Assembly: GCA_964444225.1 (NCBI GenBank)
Contig: CAYUFM010000012.1
Location: forward strand, 1-31,906
Length of the DNA: 31,906 bases
From: JALHOM01 sp964444225
GTDB taxonomy: Bacteria > Patescibacteriota > Saccharimonadia > Saccharimonadales > 2-12-FULL-41-12
Reading direction: 5' to 3'
Shown here: piece after piece, positions 22,059 to 29,353 of the stretch
How positions within the stretch are numbered: position 1 is the stretch's first letter
Layout: the number at the start of each line of letters is the position of its first letter
Translations under genes and position numbers: made by a program
Notes under the pieces: generated by a model
Told to the model about the DNA's origin: nothing
The model's input: only the letters and a program-made list of their open reading frames with translations
Database searches by the model: none

Positions 22059-23053
22059 AACAATTGACGATAAAAATTATATACATATACCGTGCTAAAG
22101 ATTAGACCAAACGAGCTAGCTACCAAGAAAAGTGGCTCAGCCAATAATGGAGCGATCAAAACCAACGGCATAAAGACTATAGCCAGTAAAATCATACCTA
22201 AAATAACCAAAACTATAAGTCTGCCAAAAATTCCGAGACGCCGGTGCAGAACTAGCTCCCTGGCAGAGCGTAATGCCTGCATAGGCGTTAAGTCTTGTAA
22301 TGTCACGATGCAAAGTGCGAATATTGATGAAGTAACCATGTAAAGCGACAAAGTCGATAACAGTACAAATATCAAAAACCAGATGGCTTTTTCTATAAAG
22401 GTAACGGTCAGGCCGTTAGTAAGAACTGTTGATAGTAAAAAATTACCTATTGTTAGCGGTATAAATTGCAGAGTAATTACTAAAATTACTAAAATAAATG
22501 GCACTATGGGGTACATCCCTTTATAAAATGCCTCTTTAACCTTCGGTTTCTCGCCAGCAAAAAGTTTGCGGCAAATCCATACCACGGCCAAAATTAAAAT
22601 TATCGAGAAAAACAGCTGGTAAGTACCAGCAATTTCACTCAAAGAACCATTGAAAGATTTTAATAAATGATCAAATAACACATAAGAAGTTTCAAAATCT
22701 TTAACATCACTGCCGAAATAATCCTGGAGTTGGTTTTTTGTGTCTACTAAATCAAAAGTCGACCCTAATCCTTTTATAAATACAAAGCTAAGAAGCGCAT
22801 ATACAGCAGTCAGTCCAAAGAAGATCTTTTTATTACCGAGCACCATCTTAACAGGACTTTTTATCAAGTCTCTGACTTTTGGGAGGGCTTTTGATGAGCG
22901 TACAGTCTTTTTAGAGACTCTAAAACTCTTGTGCTTTGGCACTTCTCTGAGCCTTTTGCCATCGGCATTAACTCTCAGTTTCTTGCTGTTCGCCGATTTC
23001 TTTGATTGGCTTGGCTTTTTCTTGGGCGGTGTTTTTTTTATTTTTTCTGCCAC
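22055..23053 (-). CDS. Hypothetical polytopic membrane protein with Lys-rich N-terminus
   Basis: Not recognised beyond being a membrane protein. The first ~65 residues are extremely Lys/Arg/Pro-rich (AEKIKKTPPKKKPSQSKKSA...), likely cytosolic and perhaps nucleic-acid- or lipid-binding. About six helices follow (roughly 72-95, 137-160, 178-200, 225-260, 280-312). The overall pattern resembles the DUF975-like or glycerophosphoryl-type polytopic proteins, but I cannot assign one. It starts with GTG at 23053, 11 bp after htpX, and its stop overlaps ligA. It is part of lemA-htpX-X-ligA, so possibly linked to membrane quality control. Confidence 0.7.
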   Translation of the reverse strand: MAEKIKKTPPKKKPSQSKKSANSKKLRVNADGKRLREVPKHKSFRVSKKTVRSSKALPKVRDLIKSPVKMVLGNKKIFFGLTAVYALLSFVFIKGLGSTFDLVDTKNQLQDYFGSDVKDFETSYVLFDHLLKSFNGSLSEIAGTYQLFFSIILILAVVWICRKLFAGEKPKVKEAFYKGMYPIVPFILVILVITLQFIPLTIGNFLLSTVLTNGLTVTFIEKAIWFLIFVLLSTLSLYMVTSSIFALCIVTLQDLTPMQALRSARELVLHRRLGIFGRLIVLVILGMILLAIVFMPLVLIAPLLAEPLFLVASSFGLIFSTVYVYNFYRQLL

Positions 23054-23064
23054 TCTTTAATGCC

Positions 23065-23934
23065 CTATACCTTTGTTAACTCGTCGCGTAAAATCCTAAC
23101 TCTGTCCTCTATTGGTGGGTGAGTACTAAACAAATTAAGCAAAGACTTACCACTTAGCGGATTAGCAAAAAATAAATGTGCAGTAGATGAATGTTGTTTT
23201 GTTAATGCGCTACCATATCCGCCAATTTTTTCTAACGCACTAGCCAGTCCTTCTGGATGACGTGTTGTCATTGCTCCTGTAGCATCAGCCAAATACTCAC
23301 GTTGCCTCGATATTGCTGCCTGAATCATGCCTGCAGCAATAGGCGCAATTACAATAGCCGCTATTGCTAGTACTGTAGTAACGGGATTTCGATTATCACT
23401 GTCAGAGAACCAAGTAAAATGCAGAATTGTATCAGCTAGTAATGAAATCACCGCCACTAACGCAAAGGCGTACATACTAACCCTAATATCATAATTTTTA
23501 ACATGACCCATCTCGTGAGCCATCACTCCTTGCAGCTCAGTATCGGTCATAATATCAAGCAGTCCTGTTGTGGCGCACACAACAGCATGTCTAGGATCAC
23601 GACCCGTCGCGAAGGCATTGGGTGCAGGATCGTCCATGATGCAAACCTTTGGCATTGGCATACCGTTGGCTATGGCTAGGTTTTCAACAATTCTATAAAG
23701 TCTAGGGTTGTCGCGTTTTCTAATTTCTTTAGCGCCGTTGACAGCTAACGCCATCTTAGCCCCAGCAAAGTAAGTAATTAGCGCATAAACCAAAGCGCCA
23801 ATCAAAATAAACGGAGTTAGTACAGGATGGCCCAAATATTGCGCAATTAGCCAACCAAGAGCACCAATTATGGCAATAAAAAACAAGAAAATATAGACTG
23901 TTTTTCGTTTATTTCGTGCAATTCTTGAGTACAT
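23065..23934 (-). CDS. htpX: HtpX-type M48 membrane zinc metalloprotease
   Basis: Integral-membrane protease that degrades misfolded membrane proteins. Zinc motif HEMGH at 140-144 (LQGVMAHEMGHVKNYDIR) and the third ligand in REYLADATGAM are present. Four hydrophobic segments are seen: about 13-33, 36-58, 151-174 and 183-206 (AIAAIVIAPIAAGMIQAAIS). The C-terminal ST-H-P-P-IEDRVRIL is the HtpX ending. Length 289 aa is typical. It is preceded by lemA, a very common pairing, with a 37-nt gap. The start ATG lacks a good Shine-Dalgarno. Confidence 0.95.
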   Translation of the reverse strand: MYSRIARNKRKTVYIFLFFIAIIGALGWLIAQYLGHPVLTPFILIGALVYALITYFAGAKMALAVNGAKEIRKRDNPRLYRIVENLAIANGMPMPKVCIMDDPAPNAFATGRDPRHAVVCATTGLLDIMTDTELQGVMAHEMGHVKNYDIRVSMYAFALVAVISLLADTILHFTWFSDSDNRNPVTTVLAIAAIVIAPIAAGMIQAAISRQREYLADATGAMTTRHPEGLASALEKIGGYGSALTKQHSSTAHLFFANPLSGKSLLNLFSTHPPIEDRVRILRDELTKV

Positions 23935-23971
23935 AGTTTAGTGCTTAGCTATTAATTTCTAGTGGATAGTC

Positions 23972-24538
23972 TTATTTTTTGAAGTCTACTGCAACAGGTT
24001 TGTTGACGGCATCTTTTTCACCCTCTTCAACCTCGAAGAATTCACGTTCTGTAAAGCCAAGCATCCCTGCAAACAAGATATTAGGAAAGGTTTTGACCTT
24101 GATGTTTAAATCTCGTGCAGCACCGTTATAAAACCGGCGAGAAGCCTGAATTTTATCTTCGGTGTCTACCAGTTCTGCTTGAAGTTCAGAGAAGTTCTGG
24201 TTTGCTTTTAGGTCTGGGTAAGCTTCGCTAACCGCAAATAAGCTTTTTAGTGCTTCAGAAAACACATTCTCGGCCTGAGCTTGCGCCTTTGGTCCTTGTG
24301 CGTTTAATGCATTGGCACGGGCTTCTGTCACAGCCTGGAATACACCACTTTCATGCTTGGCATAGCCTTTTACAGTTTCAATCAGGTTTGGAATCAAATC
24401 ATAACGTCGCTTTAGTTGTACAGAAATATCGCTCCATGCTTCGTCTACACGAACTTTTAGTTTGACGAGTCCGTTGTAAATCGCAATCCCGAAGAGCACT
24501 ACTGCCCCAACGACTCCTAAGATAATCCAAAGTACCAT
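23972..24538 (-). CDS. lemA: LemA family protein
   Basis: A 188-aa membrane-anchored protein of the LemA family. One N-terminal helix (MVLWIILGVVGAVVLFGIAIYNGL) is followed by the family signature RVDEAWSDISVQLKRRYDLIPNLIETVKGYAKHE and a long helical domain with FPNILFAGMLGFTEREFFEVEEG near the end. The biochemical role is undefined; co-occurrence with HtpX suggests membrane-protein quality control. An extended -10 promoter (TGC-TATAAT) and purine-rich AAAGGGAAAA Shine-Dalgarno precede it, giving an ordinary leader of about 30 nt, unlike the leaderless units. It heads the lemA-htpX-X-ligA unit. Confidence 0.93.
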   Translation of the reverse strand: MVLWIILGVVGAVVLFGIAIYNGLVKLKVRVDEAWSDISVQLKRRYDLIPNLIETVKGYAKHESGVFQAVTEARANALNAQGPKAQAQAENVFSEALKSLFAVSEAYPDLKANQNFSELQAELVDTEDKIQASRRFYNGAARDLNIKVKTFPNILFAGMLGFTEREFFEVEEGEKDAVNKPVAVDFKK

Positions 24539-24570
24539 ATTTTCCCTTTTCCCTTTCGTTTGTAGCTATA

Positions 24571-24599
24571 ATTATAGCACTTCAAGCCCTGTTCTTAAA
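24571..24599 (-). promoter_or_regulatory. lemA operon promoter
   Basis: TTTAAG (24594-24599), 17-bp spacer, TATAAT (24571-24576) with the extended TGC. The -10 sits in the palindrome CTATAATTATAG, so a plus-strand -10 also exists there. Confidence 0.7.
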
Positions 24600-24609
24600 G
24601 GGATTTTAC

Positions 24610-25170
24610 TCAATTTTTTAGAGCATTAGAGACTATGAGGGCAAAAGCCATGCCGGAGATTATTTGAGCCGTAAATAACAGATGAATAAAGCCAAAAAGT
24701 GTCAAACCCGCAACGACTATACCTGCCAAGAAGACCCAAAACATTCTCTTAATAAAGGGATTATCTTTGTCTTTTTTACACCGAATCCACGTCACGAAAA
24801 AAATCATAAAAATAAATAATGCCATAGCAATGTATTCATGTATCGAGCGATATAAATCATTAATCTTATAGGGGTATGTTGAGATTAAAAGCAAAACGTA
24901 CAAAACACTCAAAATTATCAAATTTATTTTTAGGACTCTGCTACTTTGTGCTGATTTGGTTAGGTTTTTTGATGCCAAAAATGTTAAAAAAGCGGCAACC
25001 CCAAACCCTATGCTAAACAGAATTTGAGTTTTTGACTCGGTGCCGTAATTACTAACACCACCTTGATCCAAACTAAAAAAATAATTTGGTAGCAAAAATA
25101 AACTAGTCAACAATGCCAAGGCTAGCATCACCTGACCAACATTAAAGTATTTACTTGCAGAAATTTTCAT
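24610..25170 (-). CDS. Hypothetical polytopic membrane protein
   Basis: Not recognised. About 186 aa with six hydrophobic helices and short polar loops, including SLFLLPNYFFSL and an IRCKKDKDNPF cytosolic loop. It may belong to a DUF of six-helix proteins related to frpD/DUF998-like folds, but this is a guess. The chosen start is the ATG at 25170 (MKISASKYFNV); an in-frame GTG at 25185 could add five residues. It follows the preceding membrane gene closely, so the two are co-transcribed with the upstream tRNAs. Confidence 0.62.
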   Translation of the reverse strand: MKISASKYFNVGQVMLALALLTSLFLLPNYFFSLDQGGVSNYGTESKTQILFSIGFGVAAFLTFLASKNLTKSAQSSRVLKINLIILSVLYVLLLISTYPYKINDLYRSIHEYIAMALFIFMIFFVTWIRCKKDKDNPFIKRMFWVFLAGIVVAGLTLFGFIHLLFTAQIISGMAFALIVSNALKN

Positions 25171-25188
25171 AATTACAGCCACCACTTC

Positions 25189-25548
25189 CTATTTTCTTTT
25201 TTTATGATTTTGAACAAAGTATCCAAGAATAGCAAAAATCAATCCGCTGAATAGTAATGTGATAATTGCAATACCGGCCAGATCTTCTTTTGGATTAAAG
25301 TATCGCAAAGCGGCGATCACCACAAAACCTGCTACTACACCTGTAACAAAACCACCAATTACTCCACCCTTGGCTTTCTTTCCGACGAGTTCATAGGCGA
25401 GGCTCGCTCCAAATAAAATCACGCCAAAAAACACAAAATCAAACCAAGACCAACTCCACCCGTCAACAAAGATATTTCCGAAAAATGGCACCAGTAACAA
25501 CCCTACAGTTAATCCTGCTGGCAAAACAAAATTATGTACATTTTTCAT
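25189..25548 (-). CDS. Hypothetical four-helix membrane protein, 119 aa
   Basis: Not recognised. Four membrane helices: about 9-30, 34-55, 62-84 (GGVIGGFVTGVVAGFVVIAAL, glycine-rich) and 90-112. The C-terminus is basic (NHKKRK). The ATG is only 14 nt after the CCA end of tRNA-Leu, with no Shine-Dalgarno, so once the tRNA is released the mRNA would start very near the ATG. It is the first of two membrane genes on that transcript. No catalytic motif is visible. Confidence 0.68.
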   Translation of the reverse strand: MKNVHNFVLPAGLTVGLLLVPFFGNIFVDGWSWSWFDFVFFGVILFGASLAYELVGKKAKGGVIGGFVTGVVAGFVVIAALRYFNPKEDLAGIAIITLLFSGLIFAILGYFVQNHKKRK

Positions 25549-25562
25549 AAAAAGATTCAGAT

Positions 25563-25649
25563 TGGTGCGCGGGGCGGGACTCGAACCCGCAAGCCTTGTA
25601 GGGCAAGAGATTTTAAGTCTCTCGTGTATACCAATTCCACCACCCGCGC
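25563..25649 (-). tRNA. tRNA-Leu (anticodon TAA)
   Basis: 87-nt class II tRNA with encoded CCA. The acceptor GCGCGGG/CCCGCGC, D-arm, anticodon loop CTTAAAA (anticodon UAA, codon UUA), long variable arm and T-arm with normal TTCGAGT loop are all present. Discriminator A73 suits leucine. It lies directly downstream of tRNA-Cys on the same strand. Confidence 0.97.
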
Positions 25650-25669
25650 ATTGTTAAATAGATTAAAAA

Positions 25670-25743
25670 TGGAGGCACCTACGGGTAACGCTCCCGTCTT
25701 TACGGTTTTGCAGACCGTTGCCTAACTTCTCGGCCAAGGCGCC
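25670..25743 (-). tRNA. tRNA-Cys (anticodon GCA), non-canonical T- and D-loops
   Basis: 74 nt with encoded CCA. The acceptor GGCGCCT/AGGTGCC, anticodon loop CTGCAAA (GCA) and discriminator U73 fit cysteine identity. The T-stem ACGGG/CCCGT is intact, but its 7-nt loop is AGCGTTA instead of the TTCRA type, so T54, T55 and A58 are replaced. The D-loop (GAGAAGTTA) has no GG pair. It may fold with an alternative elbow or be a divergent copy. Confidence 0.88.
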
Positions 25744-25770
25744 AATTCTCAATTTTGTATTAACCCTACT

Positions 25771-25779
25771 ATTTTAGCA
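25771..25779 (-). promoter_or_regulatory. Extended -10 promoter of the tRNA-Cys/tRNA-Leu unit
   Basis: TGC-TAAAAT on the minus strand, about 28 nt before the tRNA-Cys 5' end. It would drive both tRNAs and the two membrane genes. Confidence 0.5.
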
Positions 25780-25818
25780 GATATTTTTATCAATTATTTT
25801 ATATTTTATGACATACTA

Positions 25819-25847
25819 TTGATTAATTCTCGTTTTTATTTTAATAT
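25819..25847 (+). promoter_or_regulatory. Promoter of the HEPN-like gene
   Basis: TTGATT (25819-25824), 17-bp spacer, TAATAT (25842-25847), then 7 nt to the ATG at 25855. The transcript would begin at the start codon. Confidence 0.6.
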
Positions 25848-25854
25848 TAAATAA

Positions 25855-26499
25855 ATGAGTGAAAATTTAGGAAAAGATCCTCTGGTATTGGCGCAAGAAT
25901 TATTTGATAGCTGCCCAAACAGAGTAATTATTGAAGATAGAAGCCGTTCAGGCAGTGTTACCCTGAACTTAAAATGCGCTAAACATCCAGGACCTAGACA
26001 ACTTTCTATTAACGAAAGAGAGTATGCGCAAGCTATAAGAAGAGGACAAGAAGCTAGAAAACTTGGCTGTATTGGGTGCAAGTATAGCACCCAGGAAAAA
26101 AGTGAGGTTGATGCAGCAGTTTTTGTTGACAGACTTCACCCCACAATCAAGGAGGGGTGTGGAGAACTGTACGCAGCCCAACATTACACCGAGGCTGCAT
26201 TAAAAGGGCACAGGATAGTTCGAGATAGACTAAGAGGGCTTACTGGTCACGAGCGAGGCTCAGAAGCATTTGGTAAGGGTGGCCTATACATAGATGTGGA
26301 CGTTGAAGAACATGTTAATCCAGACTTCCAAAAAGGGGTGCAGTTTTTATCAATGGCGATAGACTGTTTCAGAAATGTTGGCAGTCACACAGCCAACCCA
26401 AATATATCTGGACAAGACCAAGCATATGACCATCTAGCAATGTCATCATTAATGATGTTTTATTTAGACAGCGGTCAAGTTGCTAATTCTGCTGAATAA
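25855..26499 (+). CDS. TIGR02391 (Ymh) HEPN-like protein with N-terminal zinc ribbon
   Basis: 214-aa protein with two parts. The C-terminal part (about 94-205) follows the TIGR02391/Hypoth_Ymh pattern: LHPTIKEGCGELYAAQHYTEAALKGHRIVRDRL, an AFG-KGG element, VNPDFQKGVQFL, and FRNVGSHTANPN. That last segment contains R173-N-V-G-S-H178, matching the RN-x3-H motif of HEPN nucleases. The N-terminal part has C41-x2-H44 and C72-x2-C75, a potential treble-clef or zinc-ribbon site. HEPN RNases act in toxin-antitoxin and antiviral systems; no partner gene is beside it here. It has its own leaderless promoter, and a terminator overlaps its stop. RNase activity is inference. Confidence 0.72.
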   Translation: MSENLGKDPLVLAQELFDSCPNRVIIEDRSRSGSVTLNLKCAKHPGPRQLSINEREYAQAIRRGQEARKLGCIGCKYSTQEKSEVDAAVFVDRLHPTIKEGCGELYAAQHYTEAALKGHRIVRDRLRGLTGHERGSEAFGKGGLYIDVDVEEHVNPDFQKGVQFLSMAIDCFRNVGSHTANPNISGQDQAYDHLAMSSLMMFYLDSGQVANSAE

Positions 26500-26531
26500 A
26501 TTATCCGCGGGTGATTCAGCTTTTGTTTTTT
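26491..26531 (+). terminator. Terminator overlapping the 3' codons of the HEPN-like gene
   Basis: GCTGAAT (26491-26497) pairs with ATTCAGC (26514-26520) around a 16-nt loop containing the palindrome CCGCGG, followed by TTTTGTTTTTT. The left arm lies in the last codons of the gene. Confidence 0.7.
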
Positions 26532-26582
26532 ACCGTAAATAGCACATATATAAACTGCCAATAAAGAAACAGATACACTAGG

Positions 26583-29144
26583 TTAATTTTTATGATTTGC
26601 CTCTAACGGTTTCCTTGTTCTGGTTGTTTTAGGCGCTGATGGTGGTTTTGGGACTCTGGGAGGAGCGTTTTCCTTAGCTTCTTTTTTGGCTTCTCTCGCT
26701 TCAATAACAAGTGGTTTTTTAGCTATATATTTTATCTTGGCTTCAAAGCTTCTTATTGCAGAGTCTAAACTTTGAGTCCATCCACCATTCGCAGTTGGAA
26801 ATGCATATAAAGGTTCATCAGTAATTGGGTCATGTCCATATTTGACGCTCTTTCCGAGGGCCATCTTTTTGGGTACCTCACCAGGTTTACACTCCTCAAT
26901 ATTCGATTCTGCAATTGCTCTCAAGCCCTCAAGTACCTGATTGGCTTCATCGATTGTAGATATTGGTTTCTTGTGTTTTTCTCGCTCCTTTAGTTTTTCA
27001 AACATTGCTTTTTTATAAACTCGACTTAGCTCTTTGTTGCCTGGAGGATTATTTATTGTTTCCGCATCTAGCGTCTCTACTCCTTCTAGCGCCACCGTGC
27101 CCAACATGCGAACGCCTTGGATCTCCCATTTATGATTTTTTACATTGTACGTCAATGTTCCTGGCAACAACTCGACCATTACTAAATGTCCTAAATTTTT
27201 GGCCAGTTTTGCTATGTTATTTATCCTAGTCATTTCTTGAATGCTGGATATCGCATAGTCAACACCTTCTTTTCCTATTCCTTCCAACATAAAGAAACTG
27301 CCAGTAGCTAGCTTTCCTGCCGTTGCGGTAACTACGCTAGAAGGTGTTTGTTCAACACTTTGTCCAGTAAAAATATTCTGCCATTCTAGGCCTTTTTTTT
27401 GCCAAATTTGGTTGATCCCACCTACGTTAATTATTTCTAAGAGCCTTGCCCTGTCCAGAGGATCGACTCTTGAAACTTCATATCGCTTTCGCATGTTAAG
27501 TCGATCGGCAATAACTTCTCTATCACGCTCTACTACACTCATGGCATTTTCGTTGATATGGTATTCGGACCATTGGCTTCTAGGAATAGAGGTCGTCAGC
27601 TTTACGTAACCCTCTAATTGAGCAAAATAATCAGAGTCTTTTTCTGATGGGTCATGCTCGTCGTCCCGTTGAAGTAGTTTTTTCCAGGCCTGCCTTTTTG
27701 GTGAATGATCAAATATTCCACCAAGTTGCATAATTGTTACCATGGTTATTAAAGAAGATAGGGCGCGATCACCAATTTTATTTTCTTTTGCTACAGCTAG
27801 CATGCAGGCAAACTCAGTATCTAGCGGTAGCCTGCTCATAATTTTGCCTCGTGGAGTGGGCTTGCCTAAGGCGTCGATAGCACCAAAGTTAAATAGCCTT
27901 CTTTTTGCAGCAACTACAGCCTTAGGATTGGGTTTATGGTAGAAGGGAATTTCATCAATATCTGAGTTACTTACAGCTAGACTCAAGACTAGGTCGTCGA
28001 GTCGAGATCTTAAAATTGCAGGAGTTTGAAATTCTTGATACTTTCGTCTTTCATTAATTGTCATTGGGGGTGTTATGCCGCCGTCGGGTGACACATATAT
28101 ATGTTTGCCCGGACAGTCACGCCCAGTTCTTCCACCTCTCTGCGCCACACTAGATACCGGCGCCGGTCTTAGCAACAATTCATCAACTCCATTTGGATCA
28201 ATATAATAATTAATGTTATCTATTCTCTGCATGCCTGTATCAATCACACAGTTCACGCCACTAATAGTTAGGCTGGTCTCGGCAATATTTGTAGCTAAAA
28301 TAATTACCCCTTCAGGATAATCTTTTGTTACGAGCTGTTGTTTTTCTTTAGATAGCTTGCCGTGCAAAATTACTATTTGCTTTGTAACACCTAGATCTTC
28401 TAGTTCTTTCTTGGTCGCTTTGATATCAGGAACTCCAGGCAAAAAAGTAAGTATTTTTGAATACGGGTTTTCTTCAACCTCGTCAACTATCGCTTCAGTT
28501 GCAGAACAATTTTTATAAATTTCTTGTACGTGATGGTTTTTACCTTCTACTTCTATAAACCCAGTTTTTGCATGAGAGAAGTAGTCTTGCATGTTGCCAC
28601 CATTAAATGTGGCGCTCATAATCACTACTTTTAAGTTTGGATTGTAGTGGATTGATGTCGGGTCGGTTTGTTGCTTTGCAAGCGCAAGAAGTAGTTCTGT
28701 ATGAGGGTTCCATTCATGAACTTCGTCTATCACCAATAATATCTTTTTGTCGGATTCATAGCGCCCAGAAGCCATTTGCTTGGCGGCTTTACCGTCAGTT
28801 AAAAAGACTATGTCATTGTCATCTTGATTTTTTTCACTTCCCTCTCGAGAAGTGTAATATCCAACATCACACAGACCCTCAGTCTCTTCTGCAACACGAG
28901 CACACAGTTCACGAGCCGCTATTATTCTAGGTTGCGTGACAATCACTTGGTCAAACTCACCTGACCTGAAGGCTATCTGTGGTACTTGAGTTGTCTTACC
29001 AGAACCAGTTGGACTCTGTATTACTGTTACAGTATTGGTTCTTAACGATTCTTCAATTTCTGGAGCGTGTTTATGTATCGGTAATTCGGGCAACAAGAAT
29101 TGCTCTGGCGCTGGAATCAACTCAAAGACTGGAGTATTGGACAT
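26583..29144 (-). CDS. DEAH/DEVH-box RNA helicase of the HrpA/HrpB group
   Basis: Superfamily-2 RNA helicase. Motifs in order, residue numbers from the chosen start: Walker A SPTGSGKTT (44-52), QPRIIAAREL (71-80), DEVH (140-143), SATF, the ETSLTISGVNCVIDTG segment, and QRGGRTGR. A helicase-associated region (GKIMSRLPLDTEFACML, then HA2-type helices and DHSPKRQAWKKLL) and a basic, Pro-rich C-terminal tail (APKTTRTRKPLEAN) follow. About 853 aa, similar to HrpB (~810) and shorter than HrpA (~1300). The start is the ATG at 29144 because GAGGG (29153-29157) lies 8 nt upstream; an ATG at 29159 would have none. A possible promoter TTGTGG-N17-TAAAAC lies further upstream. Role in mRNA or ribosome metabolism is inference. 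Confidence 0.9.
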   Translation of the reverse strand: MSNTPVFELIPAPEQFLLPELPIHKHAPEIEESLRTNTVTVIQSPTGSGKTTQVPQIAFRSGEFDQVIVTQPRIIAARELCARVAEETEGLCDVGYYTSREGSEKNQDDNDIVFLTDGKAAKQMASGRYESDKKILLVIDEVHEWNPHTELLLALAKQQTDPTSIHYNPNLKVVIMSATFNGGNMQDYFSHAKTGFIEVEGKNHHVQEIYKNCSATEAIVDEVEENPYSKILTFLPGVPDIKATKKELEDLGVTKQIVILHGKLSKEKQQLVTKDYPEGVIILATNIAETSLTISGVNCVIDTGMQRIDNINYYIDPNGVDELLLRPAPVSSVAQRGGRTGRDCPGKHIYVSPDGGITPPMTINERRKYQEFQTPAILRSRLDDLVLSLAVSNSDIDEIPFYHKPNPKAVVAAKRRLFNFGAIDALGKPTPRGKIMSRLPLDTEFACMLAVAKENKIGDRALSSLITMVTIMQLGGIFDHSPKRQAWKKLLQRDDEHDPSEKDSDYFAQLEGYVKLTTSIPRSQWSEYHINENAMSVVERDREVIADRLNMRKRYEVSRVDPLDRARLLEIINVGGINQIWQKKGLEWQNIFTGQSVEQTPSSVVTATAGKLATGSFFMLEGIGKEGVDYAISSIQEMTRINNIAKLAKNLGHLVMVELLPGTLTYNVKNHKWEIQGVRMLGTVALEGVETLDAETINNPPGNKELSRVYKKAMFEKLKEREKHKKPISTIDEANQVLEGLRAIAESNIEECKPGEVPKKMALGKSVKYGHDPITDEPLYAFPTANGGWTQSLDSAIRSFEAKIKYIAKKPLVIEAREAKKEAKENAPPRVPKPPSAPKTTRTRKPLEANHKN

Positions 29145-29152
29145 AGTTATTA

Positions 29153-29157
29153 CCCTC
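29153..29157 (-). promoter_or_regulatory. Shine-Dalgarno deciding the helicase start
   Basis: GAGGG with 8 nt to the ATG at 29144, which favours this start over the upstream in-frame ATG at 29159. Confidence 0.6.
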
Positions 29158-29318
29158 ATTTTTTGTTTAAAGGCTCGATTTCGGAACTTCGTCCTAATTC
29201 AACCCCCACCAGTTGCTTTAATTTCATCACAAAAAAAGCATACGAACAATAGTTTTAGTACACACAAGCATAATCCACAACAAAATGGTATGAATTTAAC
29301 TAATCAGTAATAATAAAA

Positions 29319-29347
29319 TTGCATCGAGATCTCTATTGTGAGATAAT
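29319..29347 (+). promoter_or_regulatory. Promoter of the L,D-transpeptidase gene
   Basis: TTGCAT (29319-29324), 17-bp spacer, GATAAT (29342-29347), then 6 nt to the ATG at 29354. Confidence 0.6.
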
Positions 29348-29353
29348 ATAAGT

